Assembly (NCBI GenBank): GCA_945873925.1
Contig: CAMCES010000033.1
Location: 1 to 17,928, forward strand
Length of the DNA stretch: 17,928 nt
Source: Bordetella parapertussis
GTDB taxonomy: Bacteria > Pseudomonadota > Gammaproteobacteria > Burkholderiales > Burkholderiaceae_C
Reading direction: 5' to 3'
Shown here: positions 13,392-17,928 of the stretch, piece by piece
Layout of the letters: each line of letters starts with the position of its first letter
Position numbering within the stretch: position 1 is the stretch's first letter
The notes under the pieces: generated by a model
What the model was told of the DNA's origin: nothing
Databases searched by the model: none
Seen by the model: the letters and a program-made list of their open reading frames with translations, nothing else
Translations under genes and position numbers: made by a program

Positions 13392-14144
13392 ATGAAGCCA
13401 GTGGCCATCATGGGCGCCATGCAAGAGGAATTGGCAGGCCTCAAGCAGGCTTTGCAAGGCCTGCACACCGCCAAGTTAGGCTCGCGCCAAGTCACCACCG
13501 GTAGCTGGCATGGCCACCCGGTGGTGTTGGCCCTCTCGCACATTGGCAAAGTGGCGGCCGCCACCACGGCCACCGCCTTGATTGAACGCTTTGATGTCAC
13601 CGAGGTGATCTTCACTGGCGTGGCGGGCGGTTTGGCCCCTGGGGTGAACGTGGGGGACATGGTGGTGGCCACCGAGTTCCTTCAACACGACATGGACGCG
13701 TCACCCCTGTTCCCGCCCATGGAAGTGCCTTTGTATGGTCGCGCCCATTTCCCCACCGATGTGCGCTTGACGCAAGGCCTGACCAAAGCGGCGCAAGACA
13801 TATTGAAAAACCCCGGTCAATGGCTGGACCTGGAGGTGCTGCACGAGCTGCATGTGCAGTCGCCCAAAGTGCATGCCGGCCTGGTGGTCAGTGGCGACCG
13901 ATTCGTCTCTACCTCGGGCGAGAGCAAGGCTTTGCAGCAGCGCTTGCCCAAGGCCTTGGCGGTGGAGATGGAAGGTGCTGCGGTGGCACAGGTGTGTTTT
14001 GATTACGGTGTGCCTTTTGCCGCGGTGCGCACGGTGTCAGACCGGGCAGATGACAGCGCCACCCATGATTTCGCGCGTTTCATTCACGAGGTCGCTGGGC
14101 GCTACAGCCTGGCGTTGATCGGCACCTGGCTGGGCCAGCGCTGA
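13392..14144 (+). CDS. mtnN: 5'-methylthioadenosine/S-adenosylhomocysteine nucleosidase
   Basis: 250 residues (232 in E. coli). It cleaves MTA, SAH and 5'-deoxyadenosine to adenine plus a thioribose product, in methyl recycling and autoinducer-2 precursor metabolism. Key residues are visible: E12 in AIMGAMQEEL, FTGVAGGLAPGVNVGD (74-89), M193/E194 in VEMEGAAVAQVC, and catalytic D217 in VRTVSDRADD, aligning with E. coli E12, M173, E174 and D197. The extra length is mainly around residues 140-155, where a segment LKNPGQWLDLEVLHELHV widens a loop before the GLVVSGDRFV strand. It starts 27 nt after pntB with no terminator between, so it may be co-transcribed. It is convergent with corA, 4 nt apart. 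Confidence 0.95.
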   Translation: MKPVAIMGAMQEELAGLKQALQGLHTAKLGSRQVTTGSWHGHPVVLALSHIGKVAAATTATALIERFDVTEVIFTGVAGGLAPGVNVGDMVVATEFLQHDMDASPLFPPMEVPLYGRAHFPTDVRLTQGLTKAAQDILKNPGQWLDLEVLHELHVQSPKVHAGLVVSGDRFVSTSGESKALQQRLPKALAVEMEGAAVAQVCFDYGVPFAAVRTVSDRADDSATHDFARFIHEVAGRYSLALIGTWLGQR

Positions 14145-14148
14145 GGGT

Positions 14149-15135
14149 TTATTTGAGCCAACCGCGCTTGCGGAAATACCACATGGGGACGACCGCGCTG
14201 GCGACCATCAAGGCGACGGCAAAGCCATAGCCATATCGCCACTGCAGCTCGGGCATGAACAGAAAATTCATGCCGTAAACGCTGGCGATCAAGGTGGGCG
14301 GCAGCAATGCCACACTGGCCACTGAGAAGATTTTGATGATTTTGTTTTGGTTGATGTTGATGAAGCCAACGGTGGCATCCATCAAGAAGTTGATCTTGTC
14401 AAACAAGAAAGCAGTGTGGCTGTCGAGCGAATCGATGTCACGCAAAATTTGCCGTGCATCCTCAAATTGCTCGGTATCGAGCATGCGCAGTCGCATGGCA
14501 AAACTCAAGGCGCGGCGGGTGTCCATCATGTTGCGCCGGATGCGGCCATTCAAATCCTCTTGTCGGGCAATCTCCCCCAGCACCTCACCGGCCAAAGCAT
14601 CGGTCACCTCGCCTGACAACACCATCTTGCTGACTTTTTCGAGTTCATCATAGACGCCCTCCAAAGTGTCGGCAGAGTACTCGGCATCGGCTGAAAAGAG
14701 CTCCAACAGCACGTCTTTGGCGTCCTTGATCAAGCCGGGGGCGCGGCGAGCACGCAGTCGCAACAAACGAAACACCGGCAGGTCTTCATCGTGGATGGAG
14801 AACAGGACCCCGTGGCTTTTGAGCGCATCGTTGTGCTGGTTCAAGATGAAGGCCACGCGCACCGCACGAGGGTCGTCAGCGTCGGCGATCAAAAAGTCAG
14901 AGCGGATGTGCAGTTCGCCGTTGTCTTCCTCGTAAAAACGCGCAGACTCCTCGATGTCCTCGTCCATCGCATCTTCAGGAATCAGCACACCAAAGTGCTG
15001 GCTGATCCAACGCTTTTCATCCTGTGTGGGCGACTCCAAGTCTACCCAGATCGGTTGGAATTGGGAGAGCTCTTCTTGGGAAGAAATCTCTTCTTGAAAC
15101 AAGCGGCCATTGGCCAGCGAAAAAATGTTGAGCAT
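14149..15135 (-). CDS. corA: CorA-family magnesium/divalent metal transporter
   Basis: 328 residues. The large acidic cytoplasmic N-terminal domain (DAMDEDIEESARFYEEDNGE near 56-75) leads into long helices, then two membrane helices at the C-terminus (about 267-286 and 300-319). The signature YGMN at 287-290 in YGMNFLFMPEL closes the first membrane helix, and the C-terminus is basic (FRKRGWLK), as in CorA pentamers. It imports Mg2+ and can carry Co2+ or Ni2+. The GAG upstream of ATG at 15135 gives only a weak ribosome binding site. A structured leader of about 134 nt, with an extended -10 promoter, precedes it. It is convergent with mtnN. Confidence 0.95.
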   Translation of the reverse strand: MLNIFSLANGRLFQEEISSQEELSQFQPIWVDLESPTQDEKRWISQHFGVLIPEDAMDEDIEESARFYEEDNGELHIRSDFLIADADDPRAVRVAFILNQHNDALKSHGVLFSIHDEDLPVFRLLRLRARRAPGLIKDAKDVLLELFSADAEYSADTLEGVYDELEKVSKMVLSGEVTDALAGEVLGEIARQEDLNGRIRRNMMDTRRALSFAMRLRMLDTEQFEDARQILRDIDSLDSHTAFLFDKINFLMDATVGFININQNKIIKIFSVASVALLPPTLIASVYGMNFLFMPELQWRYGYGFAVALMVASAVVPMWYFRKRGWLK

Positions 15136-15269
15136 GGCAATCTCAGTGCTGAAGTGAGCGGGTCAAAAAGGTTGAGGTGCGCTTTCGACTCGGCACGGCT
15201 GGATGCCGGAGTGAATCGAAAGCTACCGACTAGGGTAGGTTTCCAAGGGCGACTCCATCTGATGCGAGA
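15136..15269 (-). promoter_or_regulatory. Structured 5' leader of corA (unassigned)
   Basis: Between the predicted start point near 15269 and the corA ATG lies a leader of about 134 nt. In the corA direction it contains hairpin A (CTACC / GGTAG, 15238 to 15223, loop CTAGTC) and then hairpin B (15223 to 15181): an 8-bp stem GCTTTCGA / TCGAAAGC, a 4-nt bulge, CTC / GAG, a single-base bulge, GGCA / TGCC and an 8-nt loop. About 45 nt follow, including a CTTTTTG run, before the start codon. I do not recognise a known riboswitch or M-box/mgtA-type leader in it. The element could also belong to a transcript on the other strand. Confidence 0.45.
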
Positions 15270-15275
15270 CTTTGA

Positions 15276-15284
15276 ATTATGGCA
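15276..15284 (-). promoter_or_regulatory. Extended -10 promoter for corA
   Basis: Read on the minus strand, TGC-CATAAT is an extended -10 element (TGn plus 5 of 6 of TATAAT). No good -35 is seen at 16-18 nt, which is acceptable for extended -10 promoters. The start point would be near 15269. Confidence 0.4.
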
Positions 15285-15432
15285 CCGCAACATGTCTTGG
15301 GCTTGGCTTTGAGAGTCCCTGCGTTTTCTCTGTGTTTGCTTTTTTTAGCAACTCGGTGCATAGTTGAACGACCTGTCTTGTTTCAGGCGTGTGGCCTGGG
15401 TCAGGGCACAGGTGTATCTTTGGAGGGTTCGT
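15285..15432 (+). other. Upstream region of hpf
   Basis: Non-coding. A possible promoter for hpf is TTGCTT (15336-15341) with CATAGT (15359-15364), 17 nt apart, both imperfect. TTGCT (15336-15340) and AGCAA (15347-15351) flank a T-run as a small inverted repeat. No -24/-12 sigma54 site was found, although hpf/ptsN clusters often lie next to rpoN. A GGAGGG ribosome binding site (15422-15427) precedes hpf. Confidence 0.35.
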
Positions 15433-15768
15433 ATGAATTTAACGATCAGCGGTCACCACCTCGAAGTCACGCCAGCCTTGCGTGGCTATGTCACCCAAAA
15501 ACTTGACCGCATCACGCGACATTTCGACCAAGTGGTCGATGTACGGGTTCTGTTGTCGGTGGAGAAACAAAAGGAAAAGGAGGGGCGACAGCGGGCTGAA
15601 TGCAATATCCATGTCAAAGGCAGCGATCTGTTTGCCGAATGCGCAAACGAAGACCTTTATGCGGCAGTCGATGAACTGGTGGACATCCTCGATCGCCAGG
15701 TGGTGCGGCACAAAAGCCGTCTGCAAGACCACCACCATGTGAGTCCCAAGCGCGAATTACCCCATTGA
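15433..15768 (+). CDS. hpf: Ribosome hibernation-promoting factor (HPF/YfiA family)
   Basis: 111 residues, the short HPF type without the C-terminal dimerisation domain of long HPF. The start at 15433 gives MNLTISGHHLEVTPALRGYV and follows GGAGGG by 5 nt; the frame is open upstream to 15364, but that part is unrelated. The beta-alpha fold shows KLDRITRHFDQVVDVRVLL, VKGSDLFAECANEDLYAAVD and a basic stretch RQVVRHKSRLQ, then a His-rich tail. It binds the 30S decoding and tRNA sites to inactivate ribosomes in slow growth. It is followed by a strong terminator, so it can be expressed apart from ptsN. Confidence 0.94.
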   Translation: MNLTISGHHLEVTPALRGYVTQKLDRITRHFDQVVDVRVLLSVEKQKEKEGRQRAECNIHVKGSDLFAECANEDLYAAVDELVDILDRQVVRHKSRLQDHHHVSPKRELPH

Positions 15769-15785
15769 CCATGAGCACCAACCAA

Positions 15786-15816
15786 ACCGCCTGCCAGTCA
15801 GGCGGTCTTTGTTTTT
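15786..15816 (+). terminator. Intrinsic terminator between hpf and ptsN
   Basis: Perfect 8-bp stem ACCGCCTG / CAGGCGGT (15786-15806) with loop CCAGT, followed by CTTTGTTTTT. It lies 17 nt after the hpf stop and should separate hpf from ptsN-hprK, at least in part. Confidence 0.88.
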
Positions 15817-15819
15817 ATC

Positions 15820-15878
15820 TATAGTTCTTTATAGTTAAATATAAACCCTAGCTTGACACTGCATCTCAGGTGCATAAT
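15820..15878 (+). promoter_or_regulatory. AT-rich promoter region of ptsN
   Basis: Two TATAGTT repeats (15820-15826 and 15830-15836) and TATAAA (15840-15845) form an AT-rich block. A perfect TTGACA (15853-15858) is followed by CATAAT (15873-15878, 5 of 6), but the spacer is only 14 nt, shorter than the usual 16-18. TGCAT is directly repeated at 15860-15864 and 15871-15875. If CATAAT is used, transcription would start around 15885, only about 6 nt before the ATG. Confidence 0.4.
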
Positions 15879-15890
15879 CAGCCCCCAATC

Positions 15891-16358
15891 ATGAACAGAC
15901 TCGCTGCCATCCTGCCCACTGCGCAAGCCCTTGTGCAAGTCGACGCCACCAGCAAAAAACGTGCTTTTGAAGAGGCCGGTTTGCTGTTTGAAAACCTGCA
16001 CGGCTTGAACCGTGCGATGGTGGCCGATAGCTTGTTCGCACGCGAGCGTTTGGGCTCCACCGGTTTGGGTTATGGCGTGGCCATTCCCCATGGACGCATC
16101 AAAGGCATGAAGCTGCCCTTGGCAGCGGTATTTCGCTTGCGCGAACCGATTGGCTTTGACTCTCCCGATGAAAAACCGGTCAGCCTGATGATCTTCTTGC
16201 TGGTTCCCGAGGCCTCAACCCAAAAACACCTGGAAATCTTGTCTGAAATCGCTGAGATGTTGAGTGACCTGCAGTTGCGCGACAAACTCAAAGCATGTGA
16301 CGACGCCCTTGAATTACATGGCCTGATCAGCAACTGGCAATCCATCCAGACTGCCTGA
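15891..16358 (+). CDS. ptsN: Nitrogen-regulatory PTS EIIA protein (PtsN)
   Basis: 155 residues, a fructose-type EIIA domain. The start at 15891 (MNRLAAILPTAQALVQVDAT) is preferred over an in-frame GTG at 15870; no ribosome binding site precedes either. The phosphorylated histidine is H68 in GLGYGVAIPHGRIKG, matching H73 of E. coli PtsN. PLAAVFRLREPIGFDSPD and LVPEASTQKHLEILSEIAEM are conserved body segments. PtsN is phosphorylated from HPr-type carriers and regulates potassium transport, nitrogen and cell-envelope functions in other proteobacteria. Neither rpoN nor a dedicated NPr gene (ptsO) is in this window, so the HPr encoded at 7847-8116 is a possible phosphate donor (inference). hprK follows 10 nt later. 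Confidence 0.94.
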   Translation: MNRLAAILPTAQALVQVDATSKKRAFEEAGLLFENLHGLNRAMVADSLFARERLGSTGLGYGVAIPHGRIKGMKLPLAAVFRLREPIGFDSPDEKPVSLMIFLLVPEASTQKHLEILSEIAEMLSDLQLRDKLKACDDALELHGLISNWQSIQTA

Positions 16359-16368
16359 CAGTTTCGAT

Positions 16369-17328
16369 TTGAAACCCACCGCCATCAGCGCAGTTGTTTT
16401 GTTCGAGGACTTCAGAGAAAAGCTGGGTTTGCAATGGGCGGCAGGCCAAGGTGCTTCCGAGCGCCATTTCGACGAAGTCGCGGTGCGCATGGCCCGCTCT
16501 GGCGCAGATTTGGTCGGCTACCTCAATTACATCCACCCCTACCGTTTACAAGTGCTTGGTGAGCGCGAAATCGCTTATTTGCAGGACTGTGAGACCGCGG
16601 TCACCGAAAGGCGTGTCGATCGAATCGTCACCTTGGAGCCGCCGGTGCTGGTGGTGGCCGATGGTCAAACGCCGCCGCCGTCCTTGCTGAAATTGTGCGA
16701 GAAAGCGCAAATCCCGTTGTTCATGACGCAAGACTCGGCGGCGTTCGTGATTGATGTTTTGCGGGCCTATTTATCCAAGCACTTTGCCGATCGGCTTACC
16801 CTTCATGGCGTGTTCCTTGACATCTTGGGCATGGGCGTGCTGATCACTGGCGAATCCGGCTTGGGCAAAAGTGAGCTGGGCCTGGAATTGATTTCCCGTG
16901 GACACGGCTTGGTGGCAGATGACGCGGTGGACCTCTACCGTATCAACCAAACCACCATTGAAGCACGTTGCCCGGCCCTGCTTCAAAACCTGTTGGAAGT
17001 GCGCGGCATTGGTTTGCTTGACATCCAAGCCATCTTTGGCGAAACCGCGGTCCGCCGCAAAATGCGGCTGAAATTGATCGTGCATTTGGTGCGCAAAGAA
17101 ACCCTGGAGCGCGAGTACGAGCGACTGCCCCATGAACCCTTGATGCAGGATGTATTGGGCATTGGGGTGCGCAAAGTGGTGATTCAGGTGGTGGCTGGAC
17201 GCAACATCGCGGTGTTGGTGGAAGCCGCGGTGCGCAACACGATTTTGCAATTGCGTGGTATCAATACCTATGAAAAATTCGTGGAGCGTCATCGACAAGC
17301 GATGAACAACCAGCCCACTGACAACTGA
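16369..17328 (+). CDS. hprK: HPr kinase/phosphorylase
   Basis: 319 residues. It phosphorylates Ser46 of HPr with ATP or pyrophosphate and also removes that phosphate. The N-terminal domain (1-130) precedes a catalytic core with LHGVFLDILG (H146), Walker A GESGLGKS (161-168), GLVADDAVDLYRI (D184, D185) and LLEVRGIGLLDI (E210, R212), the HprK signature. All catalytic residues are present. The start is a TTG at 16369, giving MKPTAISAVVLFEDF; no ribosome binding site is visible and the next in-frame Met is residue 41, too late for the family. Translation is probably coupled to ptsN 10 nt upstream. Its target HPr with intact Ser46 is encoded at 7847-8116. Confidence 0.96.
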   Translation: MKPTAISAVVLFEDFREKLGLQWAAGQGASERHFDEVAVRMARSGADLVGYLNYIHPYRLQVLGEREIAYLQDCETAVTERRVDRIVTLEPPVLVVADGQTPPPSLLKLCEKAQIPLFMTQDSAAFVIDVLRAYLSKHFADRLTLHGVFLDILGMGVLITGESGLGKSELGLELISRGHGLVADDAVDLYRINQTTIEARCPALLQNLLEVRGIGLLDIQAIFGETAVRRKMRLKLIVHLVRKETLEREYERLPHEPLMQDVLGIGVRKVVIQVVAGRNIAVLVEAAVRNTILQLRGINTYEKFVERHRQAMNNQPTDN

Positions 17329-17333
17329 GTGGG
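17314..17333. terminator. Weak hairpin after hprK
   Basis: CCCACT / AGTGGG with an 8-nt loop spans the hprK stop codon. It is followed on the + strand by a poor T content (TTCAGCCGGCTTCTTT). It may end hprK and fur transcripts, which converge here, but it is not a strong intrinsic terminator. Confidence 0.3.
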
Positions 17334-17334
17334 T

Positions 17335-17766
17335 TCAGCCGGCTTCTTTGAAGGGGCAGGGCTTGCGGGTGCAGTGTCCATACAGGCTCAGGGCATGGTC
17401 GGCAATCGCAAAACCTTTGGCCAGCGCGATATCGTGCTGGCGTTGTTCGATCTCTGCGTCAAAAAATTCTTCGACCCGGCCGCAATCCAGGCACACCAAA
17501 TGGTCATGGTGCTGCCCTTCATTGAGTTCATACACCGCTTTGCCGCTTTCAAACTGGCTGCGCGTCAGCAAGCCAGCTTGCTCGAACTGCATGAGAACCC
17601 GGTAAATCGTGGCCAACCCGATGTCCACACGCTCTTGCAACACCAGTCGGTAAACATCCTCGGCGCTCATGTGGCGCTGCTGACTTTTTTGGAACAACTC
17701 CAAGATCGTCAAGCGAGGGACGGTGGCCTTGAGGCCCGTATTTTTCAAATCACCAATGGACTGCAT
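17335..17766 (-). CDS. fur: Ferric uptake regulator Fur
   Basis: 143 residues (148 in E. coli). An iron-dependent repressor of iron uptake and related genes. The winged-helix DNA-binding half has GLKATVPRLTILELF and IGLATIYRVLMQFEQAGLL. Metal ligands fit the Fur pattern: H32, E80, H87, D88, H89, E107 and H124, with cysteine pairs C92/C95 (VCLDCG) and C132/C137 (GHCTRKPC) for structural zinc. Start ATG at 17766; GAAAGG lies upstream at about the right distance. A minus-strand -10 TATGAT (17820-17825) is seen, but no convincing Fur box. Divergent from bamE and convergent with hprK. Confidence 0.97.
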   Translation of the reverse strand: MQSIGDLKNTGLKATVPRLTILELFQKSQQRHMSAEDVYRLVLQERVDIGLATIYRVLMQFEQAGLLTRSQFESGKAVYELNEGQHHDHLVCLDCGRVEEFFDAEIEQRQHDIALAKGFAIADHALSLYGHCTRKPCPFKEAG

Positions 17767-17807
17767 AGTGGCCTTTCACACCCAAGGGCCAGTTGAAAAC
17801 CCGTCGT

Positions 17808-17825
17808 TACAATGGATTCATCATA
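17808..17825. promoter_or_regulatory. Divergent fur/bamE promoter elements
   Basis: In the 77-nt gap between fur and bamE, TACAAT (17808-17813, + strand) is a good -10 for bamE and TATGAT (17820-17825, - strand) a good -10 for fur. -35 elements are weak for both. The two transcripts would overlap by their first few bases or start almost back to back. Confidence 0.35.
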
Positions 17826-17843
17826 GCCTGCTTGACCCCGATC

Positions 17844-17928
17844 ATGAATCAAATGCGACTCTCTCTGGCCCGCGGCTGGACACTTGTGCTGGCAGGCTCT
17901 TTGGCAGCATGTTCCGCCTTGGATGACC
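17844..17928 (+). CDS. bamE: BamE/OmlA outer-membrane lipoprotein, N-terminal end (partial)
   Basis: Only 28 codons are present; the gene runs past the window end. They encode a lipoprotein signal peptide: positive start (MNQMRLSLARG), hydrophobic core (WTLVLAGSL) and the lipobox L-A-A-C with C23 as the lipidated residue. Ser follows the cysteine, which by the +2 rule suggests outer-membrane sorting. Identification as BamE (OmlA, a BAM complex subunit) rests mainly on its position divergent from fur, the known fur-omlA arrangement; the fragment has no domain sequence of its own. Confidence 0.75.
   Translation, partial: MNQMRLSLARGWTLVLAGSLAACSALDD

Noticed and set aside
13392..15269. SAH riboswitch near mtnN or the corA leader
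   Set aside because: The mtnN upstream gap is only 27 nt, and the corA leader lacks the conserved core sequences I associate with SAH riboswitches.
15270..15330. Sigma54 (-24/-12) promoter ahead of hpf, suggested by TGGCAC at 15280-15285
   Set aside because: The following TTGC at the required spacing is missing; other TGGC occurrences in the gap also lack a -12 GC at the right distance.
17767..17843. Fur box autoregulating fur
   Set aside because: No 19-bp GATAATGATAATCATTATC-like sequence or repeated hexamers could be seen in the gap.
1..17928. Mobile elements, CRISPR arrays, tRNA or rRNA genes, toxin-antitoxin pairs
   Set aside because: No transposase, integrase, regularly spaced repeats, cloverleaf-like sequences or small paired genes were found. 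Codon use looks uniform and all genes are core functions.

Overview
The window reads as chromosomal core DNA from a betaproteobacterium of the order Burkholderiales, most likely Comamonadaceae (Limnohabitans/Rhodoferax/Polaromonas-like). This rests on the wording of the ribosomal proteins, the three-gene pntAA-pntAB-pntB transhydrogenase, the hpf-ptsN-hprK cluster in a Gram-negative, and the divergent fur/bamE pair. It is an inference from remembered families; no search was run. No tRNA, rRNA, CRISPR array, insertion sequence, prophage or other mobile DNA was seen.

Region 1 (1-5595) is the end of a tuf gene followed by a complete S10 ribosomal-protein cluster: rpsJ, rplC, rplD, rplW, rplB, rpsS, rplV, rpsC, rplP, rpmC, rpsQ. 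It is tightly packed with overlaps or gaps of 15 nt or less, except for a 180-nt gap between rpsJ and rplC that holds a probable internal promoter and a GAAA-capped hairpin. The cluster ends at a strong intrinsic terminator right after rpsQ; the spc genes (rplN, rplX, ...) do not follow.

Region 2 (5596-7373) holds a Prx5-type peroxiredoxin (+) and a convergent CaiB/BaiF-family CoA-transferase (-). Region 3 (7374-9886) is a soluble phosphotransferase (PTS) operon: mannose-type EIIA, HPr and Enzyme I, without a sugar permease. HPr has both the catalytic His15 and the regulatory Ser46.

Region 4 (9915-14144) has a NudJ-like Nudix hydrolase (-), divergent from pntAA-pntAB-pntB (proton-translocating transhydrogenase), with mtnN (MTA/SAH nucleosidase) 27 nt behind pntB. 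Region 5 (14149-15432) is corA (-), with an approximately 134-nt structured leader that I cannot assign to a known family. Region 6 (15433-17328) is hpf, a terminator, then ptsN (EIIA-Ntr) and hprK (HPr kinase/phosphorylase). Region 7 (17335-17928) is fur (-), divergent from the start of bamE/omlA, which runs off the window.

The linking theme is a regulatory PTS. EI phosphorylates HPr on His15, HPr can pass phosphate to the mannose-type EIIA and perhaps to PtsN, and HprK can phosphorylate or dephosphorylate Ser46, all encoded within about 10 kb. No clearly new multi-gene system is visible. The best candidates for undescribed biology are non-coding: the rplC leader and the corA leader, then the terminator/promoter arrangements ahead of the peroxiredoxin gene and ptsN.
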